NCBI GenBank assembly: GCA_022824525.1
Contig: JAJDZT010000044.1
Coordinates: 1-64,000, forward strand
Direction: 5' to 3'
DNA length: 64,000 nucleotides
DNA from: Silicimonas sp.
Lineage (GTDB): Bacteria > Pseudomonadota > Alphaproteobacteria > Rhodobacterales > Rhodobacteraceae
Each line of letters starts with the position of its first letter. Within the stretch, counting starts at the first letter, position 1. Under the pieces are notes generated by a model, which did not search any database, was not told the origin of the DNA, and saw only the letters and a program-made list of their open reading frames with translations. Below, one piece after another: positions 55,526 to 64,000 of the stretch. The position numbers were made by a program, and so were the translations under genes.

Positions 55526-56212
55526 ATGACCGAGTTTGCAATTGATACACCACCCATTGTCGCCCTTCCGATCGCGGGTTCCGATGCTATGTTCCCGGTT
55601 CGACGTGTGTATTGTATCGGTCGCAACTACGCGGCTCATGCCATCGAGATGGGACACGACCCCGACCGCGAACCACCGTTCTTTTTTCAGAAGAATCCGA
55701 ACAACCTCGACCCCTCGGGAGAGTTTCCTTATCCACCACACTCCTCCGATGTCCATCACGAAGCGGAGGTGGCCGTCATGCTCAAGTCCGGCGGCACGAA
55801 CATTCCGCTCGACCAAGCGGAGAGCCACATCTTCGGCTACGCCCTTTCTTTGGACATGACACGCCGCGACCTGCAGGGTGCACAGAAGAAAATGGGCCGC
55901 CCTTGGGAAATCGGGAAGGCGTTCGAGCGGTCTGCACCTGTCGGTCCGATCCATCCCGTCTCGTCGACCGGCTTGCTCAATGAAGGCGCGATCACACTAA
56001 AGGTGAATGGCGAAGTCCGCCAGGAAGGTGATCTGAACCAGATGATCTGGAAAGTGCCGGAGATGATCTCCTATCTCTCCGACTATTTCGAGCTTGCCGC
56101 AGGCGACGTCATTCTCTCTGGAACTCCGGCAGGAGTCGGTCCAATCGCTCGCGGCGACGTGATGGAAATAGCGGCGAATGGTTTAGGGACGGTGAGAATC
56201 CGCGTTACTTAA
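55526..56212 (+). CDS. Fumarylacetoacetate hydrolase family protein (fumarylpyruvate hydrolase-like)
   Basis: A 228-residue enzyme of the FAH fold that cleaves carbon-carbon bonds of diketo acids, or isomerises or decarboxylates related compounds. Features are VRRVYCIGRNYAAHAIEMG near 25, HHEAEVAVML with the metal-binding glutamates near 77, the aspartate in SLDMTRRDLQ and a final SGTPAGVGPI. The sequence is closest in my memory to fumarylpyruvate hydrolases of gentisate degradation (NagK-like). The divergent GntR and ABC importer suggest uptake and breakdown of one compound, perhaps an aromatic acid. Confidence 0.85.
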   Translation: MTEFAIDTPPIVALPIAGSDAMFPVRRVYCIGRNYAAHAIEMGHDPDREPPFFFQKNPNNLDPSGEFPYPPHSSDVHHEAEVAVMLKSGGTNIPLDQAESHIFGYALSLDMTRRDLQGAQKKMGRPWEIGKAFERSAPVGPIHPVSSTGLLNEGAITLKVNGEVRQEGDLNQMIWKVPEMISYLSDYFELAAGDVILSGTPAGVGPIARGDVMEIAANGLGTVRIRVT

Positions 56213-56477
56213 TGTCTGGCCGCTACCACCAAAGACTCCAAAGTGAAGGACGTTCAGCTTTGCCAAACAAGATGTAGTATCTATTCCAAGTTGCCCTCTT
56301 TCACACAAATCTTCAAAATTCCGATATCCACTTTCGCGTACAAGGATCAGTTCTCCTCTAAATACGGCAAAAGCACGAACTGCGCCCTCGAACTTCATCG
56401 CTGTGGTCACGAACCGCACAAAGCGGACCGTGCTGAAAATACATTGAACGGCAGCTTTGTCCGCATAGCGGCCATTA

Positions 56478-56846
56478 GTAGCGCGGATGGCCTGTAAGCC
56501 GGATTCTGTACGCCAAAGGCGCGATGACCATTCCTCTGGTCTTGCCGTTGCCGACAAGCTTTAGCTGGCAACCCGGGGTCCGGACCGAAGCGCGTCCATA
56601 TGGACCCCCTATTCGCCATTGCTCCTGGTGGGGCTTGCCGTGCCGTCCTTGTTGCCAAGTCCGCGGTGGGCTCTTACCCCACCGTTTCACCGTGACCACG
56701 CATGCATGGCCGTCTGTTCTCTGTGGCGCTGTCCCTCGGGTTGCCCCGGCCGGGCATTACCCGGCACCATCGCTTCGTGGAGTCCGGACTTTCCTCCCCG
56801 GCAGGTTGCCCCACCGAAGCGGCCATCCAGCCATCCGCACCCGGTG
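56478..56846 (-). ncRNA. rnpB: RNase P RNA (class A)
   Basis: Catalytic RNA that trims the 5' leader of tRNA precursors. On the minus strand the 5' part has the conserved block GGGGAGGAAAGTCCGGACT, and the 3' part has ACAGAATCCGGCTTA. The outermost helix P1 pairs GCGGATGGC at the 5' end with GCCATCCGC at the 3' end. Length is about 370 nt, as for bacterial type A. Ends are approximate. Open frames overlapping it on either strand are not genes. Confidence 0.93.
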
Positions 56847-56883
56847 ATCTATGCGATTGATCCTTCTGCGTAAAGCACAGAGG

Positions 56884-57591
56884 TCAACTCTCGTGCAGCG
56901 GCCGCGTCGGTGTGCGTCGTGCCGTCCGTTCAGTCACATCTGCCGGGTACTGTCGCGCCAGGCCTGCCATCATGGCCTCATCCGCAACACTGAGAGGTCC
57001 GGTCTCGAACGGACGGAAGCGCTGCCGGAACGCGCTGAGAACCGTCGCCTGCCCCGCGTCCACGGGATAACCAAAGTAGCTGGCATCACGCAGGAATTCC
57101 CCGCGCATGGAAGGCTCCGGCCAAATCGAAAGCCCCTTCGCCGCCAGGCGCGCCCAATCGAAATATGGTCCGGGATCACTTTTGCGGCCGGGTGACATGT
57201 CGGAGTGCCCGATAATGGCCTTGGCAGGTAGATCGTACCGGTCCATCAGCTCTTCCAGAAGGGCTTCGAGCGTGGACATCAGCGGTTCCGAGAACGCGCT
57301 TTCGCCATCATTGTCGAGCTCAATTCCGATAGACCGCGAATTGATGTCGTCATGGCCTGCCCAGCTCCCCTCGCCCGCATGCCAGGCCCGGTATTCTTCT
57401 TCGACTAGCCGGTACAGCGTGCCTTCCTTGTCGATGAGATAATGCGCGGACACCTCAGCCTCGGGGTCGCAAAGACGCTCCAGTGCCGCATCCACGCTCT
57501 CCATCGCCGTGTAGTGCAGAACGATGAGAGACACGGCCTGCCCACCCTTCCGCGGCCCAAAGTTCGAGGAAGGGTGCGACACGCAATCCAT
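56884..57591 (-). CDS. N-acetylmuramoyl-L-alanine amidase, AmiD type
   Basis: A 235-residue zinc amidase_2 that cuts the bond between muramic acid and the peptide stem, used in wall recycling. Zinc ligands are H26 in VLHYTAM and the late H and D of IGHSDMSPGRKSDPG. The Glu side is in AHYLIDKEGTLYRLVEEEYRAWHAG. A C-terminal part (RGEFLRDASYFGYPV...FRQRFRP) resembles a peptidoglycan-binding domain. No signal peptide is seen, so location is uncertain. It follows the lipoprotein gene by 5 bases. Confidence 0.88.
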   Translation of the reverse strand: MDCVSHPSSNFGPRKGGQAVSLIVLHYTAMESVDAALERLCDPEAEVSAHYLIDKEGTLYRLVEEEYRAWHAGEGSWAGHDDINSRSIGIELDNDGESAFSEPLMSTLEALLEELMDRYDLPAKAIIGHSDMSPGRKSDPGPYFDWARLAAKGLSIWPEPSMRGEFLRDASYFGYPVDAGQATVLSAFRQRFRPFETGPLSVADEAMMAGLARQYPADVTERTARRTPTRPLHES

Positions 57592-57596
57592 GATCC

Positions 57597-58274
57597 TTAC
57601 CCTCCGCGGGCCGTCCGGAATGGCGACGGATCCCAGAAACAGGCGAAGCCGTCTCCGTCGGGATCAAGCCCACGACGATCCCGATCCGGTCCTCCGGCAG
57701 CAAGGAATGCGGCCTGCGCCTGATCGGGCGATGCAAACTCAGCGCAGGCCCGGCGATAGCGGTCCTCGTTGAAGTTGCGGGAGCGGCTGTAAACCGACTG
57801 TCCGACCGGATTGCTGGTCGACAGGGCGAAGGAGACAATGTTTGGTGCCGCCCGACCTGAGGGTCGATCCGGTACTGCCTCGGGCTGTGCAACCTGCATG
57901 TTTTCCCGCTGCAGCGCCAGGCGATCGCGATCGCTTTCGATGGTCTCGCGTGACGACACCGCGCCGAAGTCCTGTTCATCGGAGATGTTCCCGTTGTTGC
58001 TGCCAAGCGCTGCGGTCTGAACTGGAACGGCGCCTGCGGGTGCAGGAGCGGTTTCGTTCAGAACGCCAAGGGTGTCTTGCGCGATTGCGAGCCCTTCATC
58101 TTCAGGCAGGACATTGCGCGCTTCCAGTTCGGCATCGCGCGCATCGCGTCGTTCGGCATATTGGTTGTAATCTCCGAACCCCACTCCGCGCGCGTTCGGA
58201 TTGCTGTCAGGCACACTCGACGCGCATCCCGCAAGGACCAACGCGGCGACCGCCGTTGAAAGGGTGAATTTCAT
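57597..58274 (-). CDS. Lipoprotein with an excalibur-like C-terminus
   Basis: A 225-residue exported lipoprotein: lipobox LAGC at 14-17, then a glutamate-, asparagine- and alanine-rich variable region. A conserved C-terminal domain (about 160-225) has YRRACAEFASPDQAQAAFLAAGGP and DPDGDGFACFWDP, similar to an excalibur calcium-binding motif. It forms an operon with the amidase, so a role at the cell wall is likely. Confidence 0.75.
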   Translation of the reverse strand: MKFTLSTAVAALVLAGCASSVPDSNPNARGVGFGDYNQYAERRDARDAELEARNVLPEDEGLAIAQDTLGVLNETAPAPAGAVPVQTAALGSNNGNISDEQDFGAVSSRETIESDRDRLALQRENMQVAQPEAVPDRPSGRAAPNIVSFALSTSNPVGQSVYSRSRNFNEDRYRRACAEFASPDQAQAAFLAAGGPDRDRRGLDPDGDGFACFWDPSPFRTARGG

Positions 58275-58307
58275 TGCTCTGCTCTGCCCGTTTTGTTTTG
58301 CAGGCTT

Positions 58308-59792
58308 TTACCACCATTTCGGCGGTTTGGCTACAAATCCGGCACGATCTTCCAGCGAGTGTGCGATATTCAGCAAATCGCCTTCTTCCCAAGGCTTGCC
58401 GATCAACTGCAATCCAAGGGGCAGACCTTGTCCATCGACACCGGTCGGAACCGCAATTCCGGGAAGCCCCGCAAGGTTCACCGTCACCGTGAAGACGTCG
58501 TTCAAATACATCTGCACCGGATCATCGAATTCCTGACCAAGGGGAAACGCCGCTGACGGTGTCGCCGGTGTAAGGATCGCATCGACACCCTGCTCGAAGA
58601 CGTCCTCGAAATCCTTCTTGATCAGGGCACGAACGCGTCGCGCGCGGTTGTAATAGGCATCATAGAAACCAGCCGAGAGAACGTAGGTGCCGATCATCAC
58701 CCGGCGCTTGACCTCGTCTCCGAAGCCCTCGGCGCGCGTTTTCTCGTACATCGCTGTGATGCCGTCCCCTTGTGACAGCTTGGCCCTGTGTCCGTAGCGC
58801 ACCCCGTCATATCGGGCGAGGTTCGAAGAGGCTTCCGCAGGCGCGATCACGTAATAGGCGGGAAGCGCATACTTGGTGTGCGGCAGACTGATATCAACGA
58901 GCTTTGCGCCCGCATCCGCCAGCATTTCGCGACCCTGCGCCCAAAGCGCCTCGATCTCGTCCGGCATGCCATCCATCCGATATTCCTTCGGAATACCGAT
59001 CGTTTTTCCCCGGATGTCACCGGTGATCGCTGCCTCGAAATCGGGCAGCGGAAACTCTGCGGACGTTGAATCCTTGGGGTCGTGCCCCGCCATCGCCTGC
59101 AACATGATGGCCGCATCGCGTACAGACTTGGTCATTGGCCCCGCCTGATCGAGCGAGGACGCAAAAGCCACGATACCCCAGCGCGAGCAGCGCCCATAAG
59201 TTGGCTTCAACCCGGTGATCCCGACGAAAGCCGCGGGTTGGCGGATCGAACCGCCGGTATCCGTCCCGGTGGCCGCAAGACACAGATCGGCCGCGACCGC
59301 CGATGCTGATCCGCCCGACGACCCACCAGGTGTGAGGTCAGTCGCATCATTGCCCCGACGCCACGGGTTGATGACATTGCCGTAGGTCGACGTCTCGTTC
59401 GACGACCCCATGGCGAATTCGTCCATGTTGAGCTTGCCAATCATGACCGCGCCCGCGTCGAACAACTGGCTGGTGACGGTCGATTCATACTCCGGCTTGA
59501 ACCCGTTCAAGATCGCGCTGGCAGCTTGGCTCGCCACACCCTTGGTGCAGAAGAGGTCCTTGATACCAAGGGGAATGCCACACATGGCCGGTGCGTCGCC
59601 GGCTGCAATTCGCGCGTCCGCCGCCTTGGCCTGCTCACGCGCGAGGTCCGGCGTGTGATGCACAACCGCATTCAATGTGGACGCCGCCTCGGTGGCCGCC
59701 AGACAAGCCTCCGTCAGTTCAACCGAGGTGATCTCACCGGCCCGCAGTTTGTCACGCGCCTCGGCAATGGTCAGTGTATTCAGGTCGCTCAT
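58308..59792 (-). CDS. gatA: Aspartyl/glutamyl-tRNA amidotransferase subunit A
   Basis: Amidase subunit of GatCAB, which converts misacylated Glu-tRNA-Gln (and Asp-tRNA-Asn) to the amide form. The 494-residue protein has the Ser-cisSer-Lys triad: K78 in GIKDLFCT, S157 in GGSSGGSA and S181 in DTGGSIRQP. Its ATG overlaps the gatC stop. No gatB lies in this window, so it must be encoded elsewhere. Confidence 0.96.
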   Translation of the reverse strand: MSDLNTLTIAEARDKLRAGEITSVELTEACLAATEAASTLNAVVHHTPDLAREQAKAADARIAAGDAPAMCGIPLGIKDLFCTKGVASQAASAILNGFKPEYESTVTSQLFDAGAVMIGKLNMDEFAMGSSNETSTYGNVINPWRRGNDATDLTPGGSSGGSASAVAADLCLAATGTDTGGSIRQPAAFVGITGLKPTYGRCSRWGIVAFASSLDQAGPMTKSVRDAAIMLQAMAGHDPKDSTSAEFPLPDFEAAITGDIRGKTIGIPKEYRMDGMPDEIEALWAQGREMLADAGAKLVDISLPHTKYALPAYYVIAPAEASSNLARYDGVRYGHRAKLSQGDGITAMYEKTRAEGFGDEVKRRVMIGTYVLSAGFYDAYYNRARRVRALIKKDFEDVFEQGVDAILTPATPSAAFPLGQEFDDPVQMYLNDVFTVTVNLAGLPGIAVPTGVDGQGLPLGLQLIGKPWEEGDLLNIAHSLEDRAGFVAKPPKWW

Positions 59793-60079
59793 CACTCAAC
59801 CACCTTCGGTACCGCGAAAAATCCTTCTCGCGCATCCGGCGCGTTCGACAGAACCTTGTCCTGTTGATCGCCGTCAGTGACCACGTCTTCGCGTCGCTTC
59901 AGACGCATCGGCGTGACGGAGGTCATCGGCTCAACACCCCCGACATCCACTTCGTTCAATTGTTCGACGAACCCGAGGATCGCGTTGAATTCCCCGGCAA
60001 GCGCATCAAGGGCGTCTTCCTCGACCTTGATCCGAGCCAACTTCGCCACTTTTCGCGCGGTTTCCTTGTCAATCGACAT
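59792..60079 (-). CDS. gatC: Aspartyl/glutamyl-tRNA amidotransferase subunit C
   Basis: A 95-residue subunit that stabilises GatA. The N-terminal helix reads [43 protein letters not shown], followed by [23 protein letters not shown], as in all GatC proteins. An AAAGGAGG site precedes the ATG. Confidence 0.95.
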   Translation of the reverse strand: MSIDKETARKVAKLARIKVEEDALDALAGEFNAILGFVEQLNEVDVGGVEPMTSVTPMRLKRREDVVTDGDQQDKVLSNAPDAREGFFAVPKVVE

Positions 60080-60177
60080 CTGTCTATCGACCTCCTTTGA
60101 ACGAAGGCCCGTTTAGCGTGCAGGTTCGCTGATGCCAAGCCTTGCGAAGCGGGATTGCTCGCGCCAGTCTGGCAGAC

Positions 60178-60585
60178 ATGAAGCTCACACTCCATCATAT
60201 CAATCTCTCGACCGACAAGGTCACCGAAATGGACCGATTTTATCGGGACGTCTTGCTGCTCGACCGCGAAACGGATGGCTTACCGAAGCTGGAAAAGGGA
60301 CAAGGTTATGCGGGCGACGTGGCCTTTGTCACGGACGGTGCGATCCAGACCCATATTGCAGAACGCGACGTGCTGGCGGGATTCAAGACGGGCGAGATCG
60401 TCAATGCCGTTGCGCGCGGCCACATCGCGTATCGGACGGATGATCTCGACAAGTTCAAAGAGCATCTGGATGCAGCAGGCGTTCCCTATTCCGATTGGGG
60501 CCACAAGGCTGTTGCGGGGTGGAAACAGATCTTCTTCTACGATCCCGACGGCAACGTGATCGAGGTGCACGAAGTCAGCGAGTGA
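60178..60585 (+). CDS. VOC/glyoxalase-superfamily protein
   Basis: A 135-residue vicinal oxygen chelate protein. Metal-binding positions include the first-strand H in LTLHHINLS, the H in IQTHIAE or RGHIAYRT, and the last glutamate in FFYDPDGNVIEVHE. It could be a glyoxalase-, dioxygenase- or resistance-type enzyme; the sequence does not decide. The 3' end overlaps the convergent ceramidase-like gene by 11 bases. Confidence 0.8.
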   Translation: MKLTLHHINLSTDKVTEMDRFYRDVLLLDRETDGLPKLEKGQGYAGDVAFVTDGAIQTHIAERDVLAGFKTGEIVNAVARGHIAYRTDDLDKFKEHLDAAGVPYSDWGHKAVAGWKQIFFYDPDGNVIEVHEVSE

Positions 60586-61213
60586 CGTGTCGCCGCCAGG
60601 TTTCGATCATCCAACCAAGCATGAACGCGTTCAGGATATGCCAGAAGAAATGGGTTCCGAGGGGGAACGCCATGCACAGCGGCTCATCGATCGATCGCAT
60701 TGTCAGCGACAGGCAGAGTATCGACGCGCCGATAGCAAGGTTTCGAGCCGTTTGCGGACTTCGCTGGCGAAGCAGCAAGGCATAGGCAAAGATCAGAAGC
60801 GGCAACGGCCAATAGAAGCTTGAGATGGAAAAGAACGGCAGGGCACCGAAAACAGGCGTCAGAAGCGCCGAATACGGAACGAAAGCGACGGCCCCTACGG
60901 CGGACAGCCATACGGGCCAAAGCCAGAAGTCTCGGTTGGCCAGAAAGATATAAACCAGCGAGAACAACAAGATCGGCGTGGTATCGACCAACGCGGCCCA
61001 AGGCGTGGCATGCGTGTGAAACAAGTAAGACCCGACACCAATGGCGAAGAGGATACCCGCAAGCCCTCTGCCCCAGATGAGACCTTCGCACCGTCGCCAC
61101 ATGATCAGAGCCGCCACGATGAACGCGAGATTCGTCACAGCGTTCACCGGCTCCGACCAGTAACTCGGGTCGGTCCGCTCGCAATACGCGTCGATATGGC
61201 GGGTCCAGTCCAT
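60575..61213 (-). CDS. Ceramidase-family integral membrane protein
   Basis: A 212-residue protein with about seven helices, related to alkaline ceramidases (CREST superfamily). It has the family signatures ERTDPSYWSEPVNAVTNLAFI near 12, GVGSYLFHTHATPWA near 60 with the metal-binding His, and GTHFFWHILNAFMLGW near the end. Whether it hydrolyses an amide lipid is unknown. The active His residues are kept. Confidence 0.88.
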   Translation of the reverse strand: MDWTRHIDAYCERTDPSYWSEPVNAVTNLAFIVAALIMWRRCEGLIWGRGLAGILFAIGVGSYLFHTHATPWAALVDTTPILLFSLVYIFLANRDFWLWPVWLSAVGAVAFVPYSALLTPVFGALPFFSISSFYWPLPLLIFAYALLLRQRSPQTARNLAIGASILCLSLTMRSIDEPLCMAFPLGTHFFWHILNAFMLGWMIETWRRHVTR

Positions 61214-61284
61214 GTCCGAAAGGCCAACTGTTCATACGCAACCAATGAGGTAGCCTTGACGCAGAGATCGCCAGGAGGGAACCC

Positions 61285-61977
61285 ATGAAATTCACTTGGC
61301 TGGGCCATGGCTCGATGCGGATTGAAAGCGGCAGCACCGTCCTATTGATCGACCCCTGGCTGACCGGAAACCCCAGTTTGCCCGAAGATCAGCACGAGGC
61401 CGCGACCGCGGGCGGGACACATATCCTGCTGACACACGGACATTTCGATCATATCGCCGACATCCTGCCGCTCGCGAAGAAACTCGGCGTTCCGGTCATC
61501 GGCCAGTACGATCTTCTCAGCCACTGGGGCGAACATGAAGGGATTGAAGCCGTCGGCTTCAACAAGGGCGGTACCGTCGATGCTGGCGGCGTGTCCGTGA
61601 CAATGGTGCCCGCGAGCCATTCCTCCACCGTCCCCTCGCCAGACGGCCCCCGCTGCATTGGCAGCGAAGTTGGTTTCATGCTGAAGGCTGAGGGAAAATG
61701 CGTCTACGTGTCCGGCGACACGGATATCATGGCCGACATGGGTTGGATGGGTGAATACCATGCGCCAGATATCGGCATCCTGTCCGCCGGTGGGTTCTTC
61801 ACCATGGACATGAAGGCAACCGCATGGGCCGCAAGGAAGTACTTCAACTTCCAAACAGTCATCCCGGTTCACTACAAGACCTTCCCGATCCTCGAGCAGG
61901 ACGCATCGGAGCTGATTGCCGGTTTGCCGGGCGTGGACGTGAAAACGCCCGAGGTGATGGAACTAGTCGAACTTTAG
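61285..61977 (+). CDS. UPF0173 metal-dependent hydrolase
   Basis: A 230-residue metallo-beta-lactamase-fold hydrolase. The metal motif LTHGHFDHI (H51, H53, D55, H56) is complete. Other ligands are in ASHSS, VSGDTDI and the late VIPVHYKTFP. Substrate unknown. A GGAGGG site lies at 61275-61280, 4 bases before the ATG. Confidence 0.93.
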   Translation: MKFTWLGHGSMRIESGSTVLLIDPWLTGNPSLPEDQHEAATAGGTHILLTHGHFDHIADILPLAKKLGVPVIGQYDLLSHWGEHEGIEAVGFNKGGTVDAGGVSVTMVPASHSSTVPSPDGPRCIGSEVGFMLKAEGKCVYVSGDTDIMADMGWMGEYHAPDIGILSAGGFFTMDMKATAWAARKYFNFQTVIPVHYKTFPILEQDASELIAGLPGVDVKTPEVMELVEL

Positions 61978-62001
61978 GGAACTGTCTGTTCTGGCGGCAG
62001 A

Positions 62002-62580
62002 TCAGCGCAAACCGTCCGTGCCCTCGATGTCGTCCACCGACAAACCACCAACGCGAGGCAGCGGCCGGCCACTATCCGTGACGGCAAGCGCCACGAGGAT
62101 TTCATCCGGAGCAGGCGCATCGACTATCCGGGCCTCCACGGCATCGTAGTGGCTGCGAACATAGGCTGCATCCTTGTGCCCCAAAGGAACGTCCAGCGTT
62201 GCGCCTGCGCCGCCGCGCTTCTTGGCGGACGGGATGAGGGCCGCGCCTCCGCCGACCGCATCCCGGAACGGACCGCCCATCGACGGGTGCAGGATCGCTG
62301 CCGCATGCTCAAGCTCACCGTTCAGTCCCACCATCGCGGCTTTTCCGTAGCTCTCTACAGCCTCGGGGGTGATGCCGAGAGCCTGAACCGCGCGTTGCCC
62401 CAGTGTCCCACCGAGAGAGGCACCGATTTCAACCAGTTCGGACAGGTCCTGTTCGAAACGTCCGGCGAACGGATTTGCGATCACGGCCATCGCGACGGCC
62501 TTCCGCGTTGCCGGTGAAACGGGTTGGCCCAGCTCGCGATGCGTCTCCTCAACGGTGACGACCAGCTTACGTATCTCCAT
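62002..62580 (-). CDS. DUF1185 (amino acid synthesis) family protein
   Basis: A 192-residue protein of the DUF1185 family: MEIRKLVVTVEETHRELG at the start, AVIANPFAGRFEQDL near 32, GNA-type YGKAAMVGLNGELEHAAAILHPSMGGPFRDAVGGG near 79. The function is not established despite the family label. The ATG at 62580 is chosen over longer frames that run into tadA. It overlaps the tadA 3' end by 14 bases and is probably co-transcribed. Confidence 0.85.
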   Translation of the reverse strand: MEIRKLVVTVEETHRELGQPVSPATRKAVAMAVIANPFAGRFEQDLSELVEIGASLGGTLGQRAVQALGITPEAVESYGKAAMVGLNGELEHAAAILHPSMGGPFRDAVGGGAALIPSAKKRGGAGATLDVPLGHKDAAYVRSHYDAVEARIVDAPAPDEILVALAVTDSGRPLPRVGGLSVDDIEGTDGLR

Positions 62581-63040
62581 TCGTCCCGCGCCTTTCCTTG
62601 AAAAACCCCTGCAGAAGCGTGCGCGACGCCGTCTCTCCGATCCCGTCATAGACTTCCGGGACGTGATGACACTGTGCATGCGAAAAGACCCGGGCACCAT
62701 GGGCGACCCCACCCGATTTCGGATCGGACGCTCCGTAGTAAAGTCGTGCGACCCGTGCTGCCGAGATCGCGGCGGCGCACATCGGGCAAGGTTCCAGCGT
62801 CACGTAAAGATCGCACCCCGACAGTCTCTCGGAGCCCAGCGCGGTCGCGCCGGCCCTGATCACTTCCATCTCGGCATGCGCCGTCGGGTCCTGCCGCTCG
62901 CGCATGCGGTTCCCCGCAACAGCCAGAACTTCGCCATTCGGACCGACCAGCACCGCGCCCACGGGCACTTCTCCGCGCGCCGCAGCCGCCTCAGCTTCCG
63001 CCAGAGCGGTATCCATGTGGGAACGAAAGTCAGTCTTCAT
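62567..63040 (-). CDS. tadA: tRNA-specific adenosine deaminase
   Basis: Converts adenosine 34 of tRNA-Arg (ACG) to inosine so that it reads several codons. The 157-residue deaminase has the zinc site HAE at 55-57 (H55, catalytic E57) and PCPMC at 84-88 (C85, C88). It also has the GEVPVGAVLV strand. It is divergent from the pseudouridine synthase gene, a common pairing. Confidence 0.94.
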   Translation of the reverse strand: MKTDFRSHMDTALAEAEAAAARGEVPVGAVLVGPNGEVLAVAGNRMRERQDPTAHAEMEVIRAGATALGSERLSGCDLYVTLEPCPMCAAAISAARVARLYYGASDPKSGGVAHGARVFSHAQCHHVPEVYDGIGETASRTLLQGFFKERRGTNGDT

Positions 63041-63125
63041 CCTGCCTCAAATACGTGCGCGAGCGCGCGGAGCAAAGACCCAAGCGTCCCTTTCCTCGGG
63101 CGGCGTGAACCGTTATGCCCCATCC

Positions 63126-63950
63126 ATGTCCGACACACCAAGCTCCAACAGGATCGCCAAGGTCCTTGCGCGCCACGGCATCGCCTCTCGCCGGGAGGCG
63201 GAAAAGATCATTGCCGATGGTCGCGTCACGGTGAACGGGAAACAGATAGAAAGCCCCGCTCTGAACGTCACGGACAAAGACGTCATAACGGTTGATGGCA
63301 AACCGCTTGAAGAGCGCGACCCGCCCCGCATCTGGCTGTACAACAAGCCAACCGGCCTCGTGACAACAGAACGGGACGAAAAGGGCCGAGACACCGTTTT
63401 TGCCGCCCTGCCAGACGATCTGCCGCGCGTGATGTCGGTGGGACGGCTTGACCTCAACTCCGAAGGGCTTCTGCTTCTGACGAATGACGGCGAAATCAAG
63501 CGCCGCCTCGAACTGCCCTCAACCGGATGGCTTCGCAAGTACCGCGTGCGGGTCCACGGCACACCGAAAGACGAGGATTTCGAGCCTCTTCGGAAAGGCC
63601 TGACCGTCGAGGGGGAGCAATTTCGCCCCATGACCGTCACGCTCGACCGTCAGCAAGGCCGGAACGCATGGGTGACCGTTTCCCTCCGCGAAGGCAAGAA
63701 CCGCGAAATCCGTCGGGCGATGGAGGCCGTGGGCTTTGCCGTGAACCGACTTATCCGCATCAGCTACGGCCCATTTCGACTGGGCAACCTGAAGACCGGC
63801 GAAGTTGAAGAAGTGCGTCAGAAGATCGTCCGAGAACAACTTGGACTTGAGGCGCCGGAAGGGGGAAAAAACGCGCCGAAGCGTCAAGATCAGAAGCCCA
63901 AAAGACAGCAAAAACCAACAGGCCGACGGCGAAACCCCCGTAAAACATAG
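63126..63950 (+). CDS. RluB/RsuA-type pseudouridine synthase
   Basis: Makes pseudouridine in ribosomal RNA. The 274-residue protein has an N-terminal S4 RNA-binding domain (about 8-55: RIAKVLARHGIASRREAEKIIADGRVTVNG) and the catalytic domain with GRLDLNSEGLLLLTNDG near 101, where D is the catalytic aspartate. EGKNREIRRAMEAVG is near 197. A basic tail (KPKRQQKPTGRRRNPRKT) favours RluB over RsuA. The ATG at 63126 follows the tadA-rluB gap; an upstream open frame is antisense to tadA. Confidence 0.9.
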   Translation: MSDTPSSNRIAKVLARHGIASRREAEKIIADGRVTVNGKQIESPALNVTDKDVITVDGKPLEERDPPRIWLYNKPTGLVTTERDEKGRDTVFAALPDDLPRVMSVGRLDLNSEGLLLLTNDGEIKRRLELPSTGWLRKYRVRVHGTPKDEDFEPLRKGLTVEGEQFRPMTVTLDRQQGRNAWVTVSLREGKNREIRRAMEAVGFAVNRLIRISYGPFRLGNLKTGEVEEVRQKIVREQLGLEAPEGGKNAPKRQDQKPKRQQKPTGRRRNPRKT

Positions 63951-64000
63951 GATTTCCGGGAATCTGCTGCAATTGGCAGACCGAATGCAGACTTCCGTAT

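Noticed and set aside
56183-56557. Minus-strand open frame of 124 codons near 56.3 kb
   Set aside because: It overlaps the 3' part of rnpB, whose conserved blocks and P1 pairing are clear, and it shows no protein motif.
63760-63972. Minus-strand 70-codon frame with a hydrophobic start
   Set aside because: Its hydrophobic stretch is the complement of the arginine- and lysine-rich tail of the pseudouridine synthase, so it is best explained as a shadow.

Overview
The window reads as chromosomal DNA of a marine alphaproteobacterium of the Rhodobacterales (Roseobacter group). The evidence is the make-up of the genes (BtaA/BtaB betaine-lipid synthesis, PPK2, an ImuA-like SOS gene, ZapA with a CtrA-type TTAA-N7-TTAA site, an ECF42 sigma factor with a YCII partner, GatCA, UPF0173), the alphaproteobacterial LexA-type box, and intergenic repeats of a style I associate with this order. 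Coding density is high and genes are often coupled by ATGA overlaps. I see no prophage, insertion sequence, CRISPR array or tRNA. The only confident structural RNA is rnpB.

Bases 1-8.5 kb: the 3' part of a TRAP-transporter large subunit, then a phosphate-starvation block. It holds PhoD-type alkaline phosphatase, the operon plcP-btaA-btaB (phospholipid breakdown and replacement by the phosphorus-free betaine lipid DGTS), and a secreted phytase/esterase-like protein. Two good Pho boxes lie just upstream of plcP and of the phytase-like gene.

8.7-14 kb: a polyamine-type ABC importer operon (binding protein, ATPase, two permeases) ending in a DUF6065-like protein. The first permease has a tandem 8-residue repeat in its periplasmic loop. 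14-25 kb: housekeeping and hypothetical genes (TPR, PHP phosphoesterase, fabI, ppk2, metG, DUF983, NUDIX, DMT exporter). 24.8-30.5 kb: a fatty acid desaturase divergent from an XRE regulator, a three-gene envelope operon with a lipocalin, an aldo/keto reductase, an SOS-type ImuA-like gene and an IalB-family protein.

30.8-45.5 kb: HerA-like ATPase, polA, ACT and YdeI-family proteins, purL with a CAT-like acyltransferase, bolA-grxD-ABM monooxygenase, an NDH-2 fused to a cyclic-nucleotide-binding domain, zapA with a coiled-coil partner, and tkt. 45.5-51.2 kb: a lone receiver protein, MAPEG, YCII-ECF42 sigma, GNAT, rpmG, a TerB/DUF533 protein and a dienelactone hydrolase. 51.2-56.2 kb: a taurine/nitrate-type ABC importer operon with a GntR/FCD regulator, divergent from a fumarylpyruvate-hydrolase-like gene. 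56.4-64 kb: rnpB, AmiD-type amidase, lipoprotein, gatCA, VOC protein, ceramidase-family membrane protein, UPF0173, DUF1185, tadA and an RluB/RsuA-type pseudouridine synthase.

The non-coding signals most worth following are a bipartite element of about 82 bp, present twice and each time about 142 bp upstream of a start codon in the same orientation; a double-hairpin intergenic repeat present twice; two candidate small RNAs; and regulatory sites for PhoB, LexA and CtrA-like regulators. No wholly novel multi-gene system is evident. The Pho-linked lipid-remodelling block and the dispersed bipartite element are the strongest leads.
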